Counted from the first letter of the stretch, positions 48,431-61,288 are shown. The stretch is DNA of 64,000 bases from Pachypanchax playfairii (GCA_006937955.1 SSNP01000083.1:705502-769501); one strand, 5' to 3'. Translations and numbers: made by a program. Notes: generated by a model from the sequence alone, not told the origin.

Positions 48431-51400
48431 AGTCCATGAAAAGTTGATGCTTTCAGGAGTTTCCACATAGTTCCTGGAGTAGAAACATTTTTAAGCTGTC
48501 TGACGTGCTCACAGCTGATTTGGTTTAAATATCATACATCACATTTATTATCTCAGTCGAAGTCATGCCTGCAAATCTGTAAATTGTCGAATACAGGACT
48601 GACTCAGCTGCGCATGCATATACAGCATGCGCCTCATGCACGAGTTTACAGTTAAGGCTGCTGTTACGTGTTTGGCCTGACGGGGCAATCGCGAGCCCAA
48701 AAATTTCAAACTCCTTCTAGTCCCTTTAAGACACAAACCCAGATGTTAACAGGTACAAAAATAAACAGTTTAATGAAAGGATCAAAGGATGGTAACATAA
48801 AATAAGAACCCCAGAGAAACTCAAGAATATACTAAACAAAAGTAGCTCTCTCTCCTAAAACAAAGAAAATGCCAAAACACACTAAATAAACCCCAAATGG
48901 TTCAAAGGCCTGCGGTTAGCCTAAAGGGCTGAAAACATTAGTTCTCTGCAAAGTGGTTAACAAACCCACACACACACAGCACATCAAAATCCTAAGTGCT
49001 TTCTACACAATAAACCACTACTCAAGCACAACAGTCAGAACACACGTGTGACACATTCAAGACGCATTCCGTTCAGCATTCCGACAGCAAGTCACATTCA
49101 GGTCGCATTTCACCGCAATATGAACAACCTTGCAAAAAGATTGGATCTCATAAAAAAAAAAAATCAGAATTGAGCATTAAGACCTGCAGTGTGAACGTAG
49201 TCATAAATTTTGGTACCCTCAACCCAACATTTTGTTTCAATCACTGTTAATTAAGTGTTTTCAGTAACTAAATGGCTGCAGTGTTTTTGGGAGACTCCTG
49301 CACAAATTTCTAAAGGCGTTGGGGGAAGGGGGGGGGTTAAATGCATGTGCACTATTCAAAAAATGACAAATAGTCGTTGAGCTACTCATTCGGGGCAAAA
49401 TCGTCTTTACCACCTTTAACACGTTTATATTTTCTTCAAGTCCGGGGGGGGGGGTGTCACCTCAAACTGAAGGGTCCTAACATTTGACTGGTAGTGTACA
49501 TCTCTGTTTACATACAATATTTCTTATTTACTGTTTCATTTATTTGTGAGCAAACAGGAGTGATATGGAAATTTCCCCTGTTGTGCAGCTCAGAAACTGT
49601 TGCCAGTGTAAGTGAATTTCAAAGGTTCAGGTAGGAGAGTGAGATGTCATTCATGACTTAATGTTAAACTGTTTTATTCTTTTGTAAAGGGGAACTGAGT
49701 AGTGCAGCTAAGAAAACTGAGAATATCAAACAACCTTAGATACTCAAAATTATGAACATGGATAACTTAAAATAAATCAAAGATTACATTATTTTGTTAA
49801 TTATGTTTGCTTTACAGTTAGTAACACAATGCCTTTTGACCATGACAGCCTGAATGTCTTATACAGACACAAAGTGGTTCAACCAAACAATTAGAGATAA
49901 GAGGCTGGGCTTCTACTGCTGCCTTCAGGCTAATAACACAGTGTGTCTGTGCATGTGTATTCTTTGGTGCACAAATGTGCATGTGTTCTGATAACAGTCC
50001 TTGGGTTAAAAAACATTAGTTAGGGTGTTGGGGGGGATGACTGCTAAAAACTATACAACTGAAAAGCAAACTATTAATAATCAAACATAGAAGTCAAGAA
50101 TTAACATTACACCTCTAAGTTAATTTCAAAGTAGTCATTCTTTTTCTCTTTAATGCTCAGTATTCAGGAAATCAGAGAAAACAAAAATACATGAGGGTGG
50201 AGTCAAATCAGAAGCTTTTAACATGAAGGAGCCAGGCAGTGTTTTTTTAACTAATGCAATCAAATCTCTGGCTCATTGGGTTATGGCTATAACAGAGGAC
50301 TAACATCTAAATGTGCATATGGTTCAGAGCAGAAAGGCAGAGATGTATTCAAGTTTAAGCCCTTTAAAAATACAATAAATCTAAATTTAATGTAATAATT
50401 ACATAATATTTTAGGTGGTTGTCACATGGTAATGAATCCTCCCAAATTTGATTGTCACAAGTCTGATTTTTTATTAAATTTGGTTAGTAAAGATAACTAA
50501 AGATTACAGGTGGTTATATTGACTGTAGATAATATATCACTGAAATTGACTGTAGTCAATAATTATTCTTTCTGTAAGGAAAAATGTGAAGATAGTTTTG
50601 CTCCAAGCAGAACCTCTTAGTTTGATTTTTTTCAACTGCTAAAACCTTAAACGTCAATCCCTGAAACACATGCCTAGAAACATTTATTAAATGAATCACT
50701 CTTTTGTCAAAACCATTAACTAATTTCACCTTACTAAACATATTTTACAAATCTCCTTCACCATTTCTGCAAAATTCTAAACACATTCTCATGCAATAAA
50801 TCATTTTTGGCACTCTGTGGTGCTTCAGAAATAAACTGTGAATCAGACAAAGTGAACACACCATGAAACAGCCTTATAGCGTCAAAAGGTTTTAATACAT
50901 TTTAATTAAAGAATATTTTTCTGTTTAAAACAGAGACCCATCCTGTGTTAATTATGTGGACCCCTTTTAAAATTTTTGCTCAAATGCTCATATCTGTTAA
51001 ACTAATAAATATTCTTAAAACTTAAATAAGATGCAGAAGACATCAGAGCTTTATGCAGCAGTTCAAGAACCCTCTTGATTTAAAGTGCCAACCACTGCAG
51101 TTTCCAGAACCACTGATCAGCTGTCCAGTGAGAAGCAGAAAGAACCAAAGGAGCCACGCCCACCTGAGCTGGCCCTTTGAGGCTTCATCTGCAGGAAAAA
51201 CCACTTAAAGTCAAAACCCATTTGAAGCTGATCTCGGCCTCACCAGCTGCATCAGAAGTGGGATACTTTACCACGATACGCTCAGGTTGTCTTTACTGTG
51301 GTCCATTCTTTTATAGGAATTCTGAGCCAGCAACAGATCCATAATAATGACAGTACATCTTTCTTCCATTTCTATTTAGTAATTTAGATTTATTACTTTT

Positions 51401-53495
51401 TTCAAGTTGCCCTTCTCTTCTTCAGACTATAATTACCTTACCAGGATTTTCCTTTTTGATTTATGCATGTGTCTTAATTCCTTTATTCCTCCATTGCACC
51501 GTAAATTGATAACTCACATCATGACATGTGTAAACATGTGTAAAAGAATCAACATATATTTACAGTGCTGCTGTCATCCAATTTCTTCAGAGAAGTTATG
51601 ATTTAAGCTGAGATCTCAAAATTCCTACACCTAACATTAAGCTAATGTATTTATTACTAATTTCCCCATTTTTCTAAATATGCCTAAATTAATGCTCCAC
51701 ATATTTTTCACACAATGACTCAAAATTGGTAACATTTGTTTCTAATAATGTAACAACCAGTGTAGGTCAGTTCAGAGTACAAAAAGGAGGGGAAAAGATT
51801 CCTTTCAACAACAGACAGAAACTCCGTGATATAGTGGACAGGTGGGTGTAAGAGGAGGGAAACCATGAGAAGAGAGTTACATTCTGATTTTTCAATTTCC
51901 CTGTTCTTTATTTCCATTATATTTATTGAAAATTGTTGTTGGTTTTTTTTGTTGTTTTGTTTTGTTGTTCCTCTCAGTAAGCCAGGTACATTTACTGTAT
52001 TATAATTAAATTATATAATTTAATTATTCTTTCAGCGCTGTGTTTTCTGTTGCTTGATATAATGTGTGATTACTGCTGTGCTGTGCTTTCATTTCACCTG
52101 CTTTGTGAATGATTTAAGGCCACTGGTCAGTTTTGAGCAGAAGTGTTTTGAGGGGATTGTTTAATCTGTGATTGTTTAATCTGTGTTTAAATGTAGTTGG
52201 ATATTTTCTTTTGATGAAAAAGTTGTGGGTTCAAGGATTGTGTTTTATCAATTGAGAAGAACTAATACAAGCCAAGTAAGTAATCTGGAGACAGCTGCTG
52301 CCCTCTAGAGGACATCAACCAACACAACTACAGTAAATATTGATGCGACCTACTTTATGAGGACGTCCACTCTGTTGCATGAACCAGATATGAAACTTCT
52401 CCTATTGTGGAGTAAATCTGTATTGACATACTCAGACACCCAGACAACAACAATGTCGACTACGACAAGGTACAATGTTTTTCCACTAGTTGGTAACATT
52501 AATTTAATTAAGTGCATTCTCAAAATTAAAAAAGGGGAATCTGCACACTTCAATCTGCGATTGTGAGAGAATTTTTTATTCAAGCTTTCGGTCAAGGACC
52601 TTCATCAGGAGTAGTGTATGTGTTCATACAAACAGTCTTTAATTAAAAATACAGTTAATGTCAAACACCTGTGGTTCAATACAGCAAAGCATCATGGGAA
52701 ATAGATTCCCAATCAATGAAAAAACATAGTTTACTTCAAATTAAAAGCCTTTAAATTTAGTGCATTCTAAAATCACTGTTGTTCACTCGTCTCAAACTGG
52801 TTGCATAGTGATATTTAGAGCTGGTGAGTTTTACATAGCCACTGCACTCTTGACACATTAATATGAATTTCTACAGCGACGTAAACATGTTTTGAGCAAA
52901 CAGGTGCACTATGTGACCTTGACTGATAATACCTACTAAAATTCATACAAATAGTAATAATGATCCTGTTTTTAATCCTAATTTTCAATTCAGTTTATTT
53001 AATGAACCAATTAACAACAAAGTGCTACATAAAAAAGGAAAAGGTTACATCACAGGTATATTCTGTTGGTCCCGTCGTAGTGTTTGTTTTACTGCATTAA
53101 AGCTGAGAAAAAGTGTTTCTTTTTTGCATATTTTTGCACATGCTCACCCTTCTTAGGGTTGGAAAAAAACAAATCTTTAGTCTATAAAATGTTTATGCAT
53201 TCTTTACTGATTTTCACAGACTTTAAATTAGACAATTTTTTAGAAAAATTATAATTTTTTACAGACTGGACTAAATGCAAAATCTGATTGGAAGCTGCTT
53301 TTTCAGAAAAAGAACAAACTGCAACAAGTGTTTCTTGTTTATTTCAGTGTTTTTGCTTTTCTAATTATTTTCTAATTATTCTGTAATACAGTCTAATTCA
53401 TTTTTTTCACCTTTAGTTCATATGAGATTAAACAATAATATTAACAAGCTTTATTGAACTTTTGGACTTTGTGAGATAATGTTAGTAACACTTAC
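48431..53495 (-). other. cobl intron, no clear element
   Basis: AT-rich. Several poly-G tracts (49320-49335, 49440-49453), GTT/TTG-rich low complexity at 51935-51975, and an unidentified repeat-like stretch around 52500-52610 (with CAAGCTTTCGGTCAAGGACC). No further exon was noticed. Confidence 0.4.
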
Positions 53496-53570
53496 GTTGG
53501 ATTTTGTGACCGCATTGTGAATTGTTTCACCATCAAAGTCATCCATGTTCATAGATCTTCTTGTCTCTGT
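53496..53570 (-). CDS. cobl: cobl small exon
   Basis: 75 bp, 25 codons, phase 0 to 0. Encodes TETRRSMNMDDFDGETIHNA then VTKSN. Acceptor ATTTGCAG, donor TCCAAC|GTAAGTG. A symmetric exon, so alternative use is possible. Confidence 0.88.
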
Positions 53571-54134
53571 CTGCAAATAAAGGCACAACCAACATGCAAC
53601 ATTCAACAGTCCAGACATGCGTTTAGTGTGAGCAGGCGCACAAACCAAACAAATGCATTCCCAGATATTAGCCTGTTCCCTTATTGTATATACTGTATAA
53701 TCCTGTTTCTTGACATTACCACTATTTTGTTTTTTTGTTTATTTGTTTTTGGTGACGTGAGTTTTTTGATGGTCTAAAACATGTAAAAACCACCACATAC
53801 GTTTGTTAACATGAATGAAAACACCAGGTTTCATAAAATCTTCCAAACGTGTGTTTTTGCTTAATTTTGTTTCTAAAAATCTGACATAAATATGGAAACA
53901 TAGAATGAGCCTGACTGATAGGAGCTCTGAAGACTGAAACAAAATGACATAATATAGATTTTTTTATTCCTGCACATAGCTTGAAATTTTAAAGAAATAA
54001 ATTCACCAGAAAACTTTATTGGATAAAATTGCGATGAATAAATTTTAAACAGTGGATTTGGGGGTAAAGAATAGCTCTTCATTTAATAACCACTTAATGA
54101 ACACCACACATGTAACAGTAATGATGAGTCCTAC

Positions 54135-54220
54135 CTTAGATTTCCTTCTGTTGAACTGGAAGATATCTAGAAAGCCTTTCTTTTCTTTTCCCAAACTTGT
54201 AGTACTGGAACAAATGGAAT
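54135..54220 (-). CDS. cobl: cobl exon with GFLDIF segment
   Basis: 86 bp, phase 1 to 0. Two bases complete an Asp codon, then SICSSTTSLGKEKKGFLDIF and QFNRRKSK. The lysine-rich, aromatic segment after the ubiquitin-like domain agrees in position and character with the K-K-x-F-L-x-x-F segment of vertebrate Cobl. Acceptor TTTTTTAATAG, donor TCTAAG|GTAGGA. Confidence 0.9.
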
Positions 54221-54713
54221 CTATTAAAAAATAAAAAGAAAAAAAAGCTGAAGGTAAGCAGACATGGTGTTATTACCTCTTACAAAAGAATAAGGAGGAT
54301 TATGGATTGAGAAATATACTGAAGTTAGTGTAAATTCCTGACTGTAAACCAGATTAGTTTCCTACATGTTGGGTGATATAAACGTGTCGTCTTTCGTTTA
54401 AAAAAAGCCTGAATTAGTTTTCTAACACTCATCAGCAGAGGGCGCCATTGATTTATTATTTTAAAGTCAATCTCAAGCCTTGTCCTGTCTGTCATTCAAC
54501 TACTGTCAGAGAACTTAAATTTCTACACAGTAATGAAGTTTACATATACATGAAAACAGTAACAACATACAGCCAACAGACAGTTTCATCTAATAAGCAA
54601 ACAGGTGGGTCGACTGCAGGAGGGTTAATGAGAAAACAGCTGTAGGGTCGGATTTAACATGGACAGGTTTTAGTACATAAAACACTAAGACAGACGAGGC
54701 TGAGGACTAATAC

Positions 54714-54758
54714 CTGGACAGTTAAGAGCAGGGGCAGAAGCCATTTTAGGCTGGAGAA
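54714..54758 (-). CDS. cobl: Candidate 45-bp cobl microexon
   Basis: It lies in the intron between the ubiquitin-like-domain exon and the GFLDIF exon. A long T-rich tract ending TTTTTTCCAG precedes it and a GTATTA donor follows. It enters and leaves in phase 1, exactly what the flanking exons need. Joined in, it adds 15 residues, (V)LQPKMASAPALNCP(G), without a stop. Size, phase and sites fit an alternative, possibly neural, microexon. No transcript evidence. Confidence 0.5.
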
Positions 54759-55007
54759 CTGGAAAAAATTTAGAAACAAATTGGTATCGTTAATGCATAA
54801 CTGGCTCCTCTGGTACAATAACATGGTCACAAATCATTCAAACATTTTCCTTAATCATAACACAAGCTGAAAAGTTGTCAGACGTCCTCTTTATAATCCC
54901 CAAACCAAAATAGCTGGGAAGTTGTTCAAAATGTAAATTAAAACAGAACGCAGAAATATTGTCAGAACCACTTCACTGGAGTTATTGGAGCCATTGTTTT
55001 GAACCTG

Positions 55008-55117
55008 GAGCCGTACCTGAGCCGTACCTGAGCCGTGCCTGAGCCGTGCCTGAGCCGTGCCTGAGCCGTGCCTGAGCCGTACCTGAGCCGTACCTGAGCC
55101 GTACCTGAGCCGTACCT
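55008..55117. repeat. 11-bp tandem repeat, 10 copies
   Basis: Ten perfect-length head-to-tail units of GAGCCGTACCT. The middle four read GAGCCGTGCCT, flanked by two and four copies of the A form. It lies in a cobl intron. Confidence 0.97.
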
Positions 55118-56393
55118 GAGTATATACATGTTCAACAAAGCCTAACTATGGTTTCAACTGCATTTAACTTCTCTAGGAAATTAAAGGTACTGTGACAGTG
55201 GTTAAAATGTTACTTTGGTAGCTTGAGCTTTCAGCATTACTCTCAGCACGTGTTCACTTAAAGTTGCATTTAACGTGTCATTTGATGCTTTTAGGGCAAG
55301 AGAGGAATTGTCTGTAAACTGGAAATCACACTTAAACTTTACTTATGCCTGCCTCCATCCCACAATGTGCAAATCACTTTACTGACCGAATCAATGAATA
55401 TCTGATTTAATAAATACTTGTGGATTTTTAGAGTTAAATCTAATATTACCAGTTTGATGGACTTCTTATCCCACTCTTATCAGCTTCATCCATAGCTCTG
55501 ATGGCCTTGAACAAACACATTTTTAAAAATACTGCACTGTAAAGGCAAGTTGGTGTGGCCAGAGTGCGCTCAGACTGAAAAACACTTCATATGTACTAAA
55601 TAGCAGATTTATATCAAGGAACTTGTGCTAACAGCAACATGGAGCATCACCTCCTGTCACAACAGTATTTATTTATCTAAATTAGTCATTTATTATCTAA
55701 ACGTACTTGTTCCTGTTCAGAGTTGCGGGGAGCTGGTGTCTATCTCCAGCTGTGATTGGGCGAGAGGAGGAGTCACACTTGGACAGGTCGTGAGTCCATC
55801 ATTTCTTTATTCATTTATACAGTTTTAGTAACCAAAAGAAGAAAAAAGTTTTTAACCAATTGTAAAACTTTTATTCATGCTAATGAAATTCACGTAAATT
55901 TAACTGAGTCAAACTTAGTTGTTCTTAAAAAGTATCACTTGATGGCAGTCTGGAGTTGATAGTTTGTTAGTGTTGAAACCAGTGGGATTATTGTTTGACA
56001 CACTACCAGAGTGACACACCATCTCTCTTCACTGAACTGGAAGCACTTTTCATGGCCTCGTATACAACTGACCAAATCTTCAGACATTCCATGTGATTCT
56101 CCCCCACAGTTTAAAAATAAATGTTTATCTTTTTGGTGTTTGTTTATTAATGTTTCTTTTTACTTAATTTAAAATGGGCATTTTGGAAAAGAATGTAAAC
56201 ATGATCAACATCAAACCATCTAGTTTCTTACAGAATTGTTTTTCCACTTGTAGTATATATTTCTTAACCTCAAAAGACAAGCTTTGAATTAAAGTTAAAA
56301 TTTATAAAAGATAATAATGTTATTTGAAATGCTGTTAAGTTGCTTTTATTTGATATATACCTTCAGCATGGATATCCAGGACATTTACAGACC
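55118..56393 (-). other. cobl intron with SINE fragment
   Basis: AT-rich. At about 55715-55800 lies a short reversed SINE tail, related to the elements at 25288 and 44335 (GGACAGGTC, GGGCGAGAGG). The rest shows nothing recognisable. Confidence 0.5.
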
Positions 56394-57019
56394 TTAAAGA
56401 GCAACTCACACCCCTCTAAATTATCTTCCTGCCTTCTAGCTGCTGTTTTAAAAAAATGCTGAAAAGACATTATTTAGGACCTTGAGGGCTGAGCTGTGAT
56501 TGACATGTTTCACTTCTCTGTATTTAGATTAGCTCCAGTGTGACTCTGCCGTGTTGCAGAGAGGTAACCTGAGCATGATGAGAATATAACGTCTATAAAT
56601 CATATCCACACAATCAGAATCACTGCAGTGACGTCTTTGCCCTGATTTCATTATTATTTTTCTGATATTAGTTATTCTCTTTGTTGTAGATTTCAGCCAG
56701 TTGCCCTAAATCCCTGTGTACAGCGAGTGTGTCTGTCTGAGAGATGGTTTTATACCCCAGGGGGTGTGTCTTAGAGATGATGCCAGCGACGTAGACATGT
56801 ACCGCTTTCAGCCAATAACAAAATTCAAATGCAATAGCCACCTTTCAACCCGAAGACAGCACTAAGTTTTTAGAACAAAAAGTGTAGAATTTAACAAGTT
56901 TACATGAAAATGTCAAAAAAAAAAAAAATGCCCAGAAACTGAAAGGTTGCATTGGTAAAGACCCACTAATACAGTTTATTAGCAGAAAAAAACTGTTTTG
57001 AGGGTGAGTTGCTCTTTAA
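56394..57019 (+). mobile_element. TTAA-flanked MITE, copy 2
   Basis: 626 bp, ends TTAAAGAGCAACTC and GAGTTGCTCTTTAA. It corresponds along its length to copy 1 at 41680-42302. It stops only about 125 bp from the donor of the ubiquitin-like-domain exon. Non-autonomous. Confidence 0.87.
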
Positions 57020-57145
57020 ACAAAGTTGAGCTCAATGAATGAAACAATCTTCAGTTATACTCTTAAAACTTACACTAAGAAATGTTGATTCAACAGCTAG
57101 TGAAATACAAAGTGACATAAACAGGACAATGTATTTAAGGATTAC

Positions 57146-57374
57146 CTAGACTCTGATCGTGTATGTAGAGCTCCTTGATCTCCAGCTCCGTCAGAGATTT
57201 ATCCAGCGGTAACTCGTGACGACTGATGTTGTCTTTCAGCAGCAGGACATGAGTGGGGTCAAAATCACACTTGTCACAGATGACTGGGATCAAAGCCTGT
57301 AGTGGAACCAACGGGTTGACCCGTACCACAGCCTTCTGGTTGCCGTGGTAGTTCACCATCAAGCGCACGGTTTT
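57146..57374 (-). CDS. cobl: cobl exon, ubiquitin-like Cobl domain
   Basis: 229 bp, phase 0 to 1. Encodes KTVRLMVNYHGNQKAVVRVN, then PLVPLQALIPVICDKCDFDP, THVLLLKDNISRHELPLDKS and LTELEIKELYIHDQSL. This is the second half of the Cobl homology region, with the ubiquitin-like fold (TQKAVVRV-type strand, PVICDKCxFDP helix, LLLKD strand, KELYIHD end). Acceptor is TTTCTTTCCATCAG, donor AGTCTAG|GTAATC. Confidence 0.95.
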
Positions 57375-58385
57375 CTGATGGAAAGAAAATTCCAGGATCA
57401 GATAAAAGTCTAATAAAAGCTAACTGTCATAGTCAATAGACAATCATCACCATCCAGATGAACAACAGGGATTCTCCTGGCAGTAACACATAACAACACT
57501 ATACAGAGCTGGGAAGACCTCCACTGGTCATACGGGGAAAGAAGAACACGACTGATGGAGAAAATGTAGCAAAAACACCAACACAAACCAAACTGGAAAT
57601 GCTGCACACTAAAGTCCAGTGTGTTGACTACAGTAACATCTATACACACAGATGCTAATGGCAACCAACTCAATTATCCTCGTCTTAAAGGAAAAAGCAC
57701 AAAAGGCTCCTATAAGTGTGAAGGGCATGCTAGAGAAACTGGTTTGACCTTTCTGCTCTACTGTTGAGTTATAGGAAAAAATACACCCTCTTACACCTCT
57801 TCTCTTTTTTGATACATTTTACATAAACAAAAAAAGTGATCCAAAGAAATGGCAGAAGTCGTGTGAATCTTCTTTGTTGGATATTGACAATGATGAGATC
57901 TTGTGTATTTTATTTTTTTGTTGTTGTTGAAATATTGGAAAAAAAACGTGAATACCATTCATATTTATTCTAGGAGTGGCTGATAGTTTGATCAATTACA
58001 AATGTCTAAAGCTTCTTAGCACACTGACAAAAATTAAGTTGTGTTTTTTGTCAGAATTAATTCATCTCTAATGATTCTGCTGAGTATATGCAGCCTGTCT
58101 GCTCACCTGTGAACTCTACATATGAAGACGCTCTCTGAAACAAACCTAAATGCAGCTAAATGAAAGGTGCGGACAAGATTTATGAGTTATTTCTACATAA
58201 ATACAAGGACATGCAGTTGAGTGTGAGATAATTTAGGCAGTTTGTGTTGTTTAATGACTAAGATTGGAAAAAATATTAACATTTACTTTAATTGGGAATG
58301 TAACAAAGTTCAGTATGTAAGCAGAGAATATAAGTGAGGCAAATGACAAATGATGCAGACATGGCTGACAATGGATTAAATGTAT
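57375..58385 (-). other. cobl intron, no clear element
   Basis: AT-rich. Nothing recognised. Confidence 0.4.
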
Positions 58386-58650
58386 ATACACTCATTTTAT
58401 TAGATATAACTTGCTAGTACCAGGTCGGACCCGTATTTTCTTCAAAACTGCTTTAATTCCTCATGGCACAGATCTCACTAGGTGCCTGAAACATTCCTCT
58501 GAGATTCTGGTTCATATTGATGTGATAGCATTGCTCAGTTGATGCAGATTTGTTCCAGGGTGCAGATCTCACGAACCTTTGAGACTCACTGGACCAGAAA
58601 ACATTTTTCAAATTTGATCCTGGCCACTTTTGTTGAGCTGGTAGAAACTG
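58386..58650. mobile_element. Degenerate interspersed repeat fragment
   Basis: It begins TATACACTCATTTTATTAGA and contains CTAGTACCAGGTCGGACCCG. This opening resembles an abundant fish DNA-transposon family. The right end is not found. Identification is from memory of the opening words. Confidence 0.35.
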
Positions 58651-58656
58651 TAGTCT

Positions 58657-59268
58657 TAGGCTGTATTCACACCTAATAGTCCGGTGGACTCGGTTTGATT
58701 GGGGACCAAAATTGCAACATTGTTGCTGTTTTTAGTTGGTGCGGTTTGGATTCACACTGCACTCTTATGAAACGAACCAAATAACCTTTGGAGCACGTTA
58801 CACCCCCGTCTGTGGTGGCGCTGTAGGGTTTCTGCAATACTTGTTACTGCCCTTCCTGGCGCTGCCGGGGGAGGGTGAAACATAAACAAACATGGACTAG
58901 CAGCAGATTCTGGTGGTTTTGAAATTTTTTATGTTTGGTGAATGTACCAGATCAATATTCTGCAGCACTGGACTCAGAATGAGCAGATAACAAGACAAAA
59001 CTACATGAGGCGGCTACACAATATTGTCCACTTCCTGCTTTTGGTGAGGTCCCAGTGCGGTTGCGTTCACACTTGCAATCGAACTGCACCAGAGTTCGTT
59101 TCAATCAAACCGAGACCCACGTTTTTAGGCGGATTAGAGTTCGATTGTTTGGTCCGAATCAGAGTTCGGTTGCCTGTTCACACCTCCCCAAACAAATCAG
59201 ACTTTCTGTGCAAACGAACTAGAGTTCGATTCAAGTGGACTAAACAGGGCTGGTGTGAATGCCCCTTC
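58657..59268. mobile_element. Inverted-repeat element (hAT-like MITE)
   Basis: Left GGCTGTATTCACACC and right GGTGTGAATGCCCC are near-inverted ends. Inside are several GAGTTCG/CGAACT words on both arms. About 610 bp, no transposase. Looks like the non-autonomous hAT-type elements common in fish. Confidence 0.6.
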
Positions 59269-59460
59269 AGTTTCCTGTTGATGGTCAACAGAGGTGGCAC
59301 CAGGTGTATTCTTCTGCTTCTGGAGTCTGTTTCAAGTTTCCACATGTTGAGTGTTCAGCAATAGTATTCTGAATACCGAAATCTAATTAGAACTATTGTT
59401 GCCTGTGTACTGCATCACCTTAAACCAGTCAGCTCATTCACTCTTCATCATGTTTAGACA

Positions 59461-60620
59461 ATTCAATTCAATTAAAAAATACTTTATTTATTCCCAAAGG
59501 GAAATTCAATGTTTTTGTAACTCAGTTCTTATTCAGGGAGCCATTGTAGAGGGTTCTAGCTGTGAACAGGAAGGATCTCCTGTAACGGTCTGTGCTGCAG
59601 AGAACATCTTGCTGCAAATGTTGAAGAACCTGAGCTTCCTCAGGTAGTCCAGTCTGAGCTGTTCTTCTTAAATAACAGCATCACTGTTGTGTCTCCAGTT
59701 CAGTCTGTTGTCCAGGTGAACACCCAGGTATTTATACTCCTCCACCACCTCCACTTCTTCTCCCTGATGGAATAGGTTTTGGCTTGTTGCTGCTCTTTCT
59801 AAAATCCACAATCATATCCTTTGTCTTGTTCACATTCAAGATAAGATGATTGTTTCCACACCAGACCACAAAGCAGTCCACCAGTTCTCTATACTCAGTC
59901 TCTTGTCCATCTCTGATCCACCAACAACTGCAGAGTCATCAAAATACTTTTGCAGATGGCAGATAGTAAAAAGGAATGGTGGGAGTACAGTCCCCTGTGG
60001 TGCTGATCACCTGGTCAGACATACAACTCTTCAGTAAACTGTTGTCTGTTTGTGAGGTAGTCCTTAATCCATGTGATTGTGATGGTAACCACCTGTGTCT
60101 TCTGGAGTTTGAATTGTGTTAAATGCACTGGAGAAATCATTAAACATAATCCTCACAGTGCTGATTGCTTTGTCAAGATGACAGTTTGTTGAAGCAGGTG
60201 TATGATGGCGTCTTCCACTCCAAGCCCACGGGGATAAGCAAACAGCAGTGGGTCTTATAACATGCTTGTTTGCTTATTTAGGTGGACCAACATGAGTCTC
60301 TCCAAGACTTTCATGATGTGGGATGTTAGGGCAGCAGGCCTGTAATCCTTAAGGACTGATGGATGAGATGTATTTGGTACTGGAACAGGGCAGGATGTTT
60401 TCCATAGAACTGGTACCTTCTTTTGGGTGAGGCTGAGGTTGAAGATGCTGCAGAATCCCACATAGCGGATCTGCACAAGCCTTTAGGACTCTGGGGGTAA
60501 CACCATCTGGACCAGCTGCCTTGTTCCTGTTAAGTCTCTCCAGCTGCTTCTTCACCTAACTGCTAGATACAGACAGGCAGGAGGTGGAGGCAATGGGGAC
60601 ACCAGCTTCTTCTGATGTTG
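59461..60620 (-). mobile_element. L2-like LINE fragment, broken
   Basis: The reversed tail (AATTTCCCTTTGGGAATAAA read on minus) marks the 3' end near 59461. Upstream in minus sense lie broken pieces of the same protein as the LINE at 34590: LERLNRNKAAGPDGVTPRVL, VPVLWKTSCPVPVP, KDYRPAALTSHIMKVLERLM. Frameshifts (for example within the piece ending HLQPQPHPK) and internal deletions disrupt it. It is a different, older copy. Confidence 0.82.
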
Positions 60621-61249
60621 CAGGAAATTATGGAAAAGTACCCAAAGCAGGATCTAACTCTGTAGGTTTACACTGTGTTGCTATTCTAACAACACATTAA
60701 AACCTGACCAAATGTCAAAATGTTAAACAATGATTAGCTTTTATTAACAGCCCCATCAGACGTTTACAAAAATTCAGCAAATGTGAAATCCATTCCCAGA
60801 CAGTCACACTGCCTTTATTTTCACCAAGTGAATCTATTATTTATCTAACTGTGCAGACAGTAGACATGACACCAGACTGATTTTAACTGCTTCAAAAGGT
60901 GGTTCAATATGTGCAACACACATGAAAAGAAAACGACTGACAGAAATGTATGAAAGAGTGGTGGCCTCTGGCCTGAGGCCATGTGAGGTCAGATAAGCCA
61001 GTGAGACCAGGGAAGAGCAAAGAAATAATGCATGGTAACTAAAGGTAAGGCACTCATCAAATATTCAAACTGTTAGCAGAGGAAGAAGTAGAGGCAAAGA
61101 AAAATGGAGAGACAGATAAAAGTACAAAGAACATCTTTGTACAGAATAATGAGGTGTAAGACAAACGTCAATGACAGATCCAAATAGAAAAGGCACAGCA
61201 AGACAAAACTCCAAATTGTAGGTCAGTTTAATCCCAACCACCGTCCTAC
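60621..61249 (-). other. cobl intron, nothing seen
   Basis: AT-rich intron between the broken LINE and the candidate 39-bp exon. Confidence 0.4.
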
Positions 61250-61288
61250 CTTAGCTTGGGCCCTGACAGGTTTCACTGGCATTGACTT
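61250..61288 (-). CDS. cobl: Candidate 39-bp cobl microexon
   Basis: Between the two Cobl-homology exons. A pyrimidine-rich tract ending CATCACTGGCAG precedes KSMPVKPVRAQAK, followed by AAG|GTAGGAC. Phase 0 in and out, which agrees with both flanking exons, so 13 basic residues would be added between KVPE and KTVRL. In the mammalian proteins I know these join directly, so the exon would be optional or fish-specific. No transcript evidence. Confidence 0.42.

Noticed and set aside
54714..54750. 37-bp version of the microexon using the inner CCAG acceptor
   Set aside because: It would bring a TAA into frame immediately and break the phase; the 45-bp form does not.
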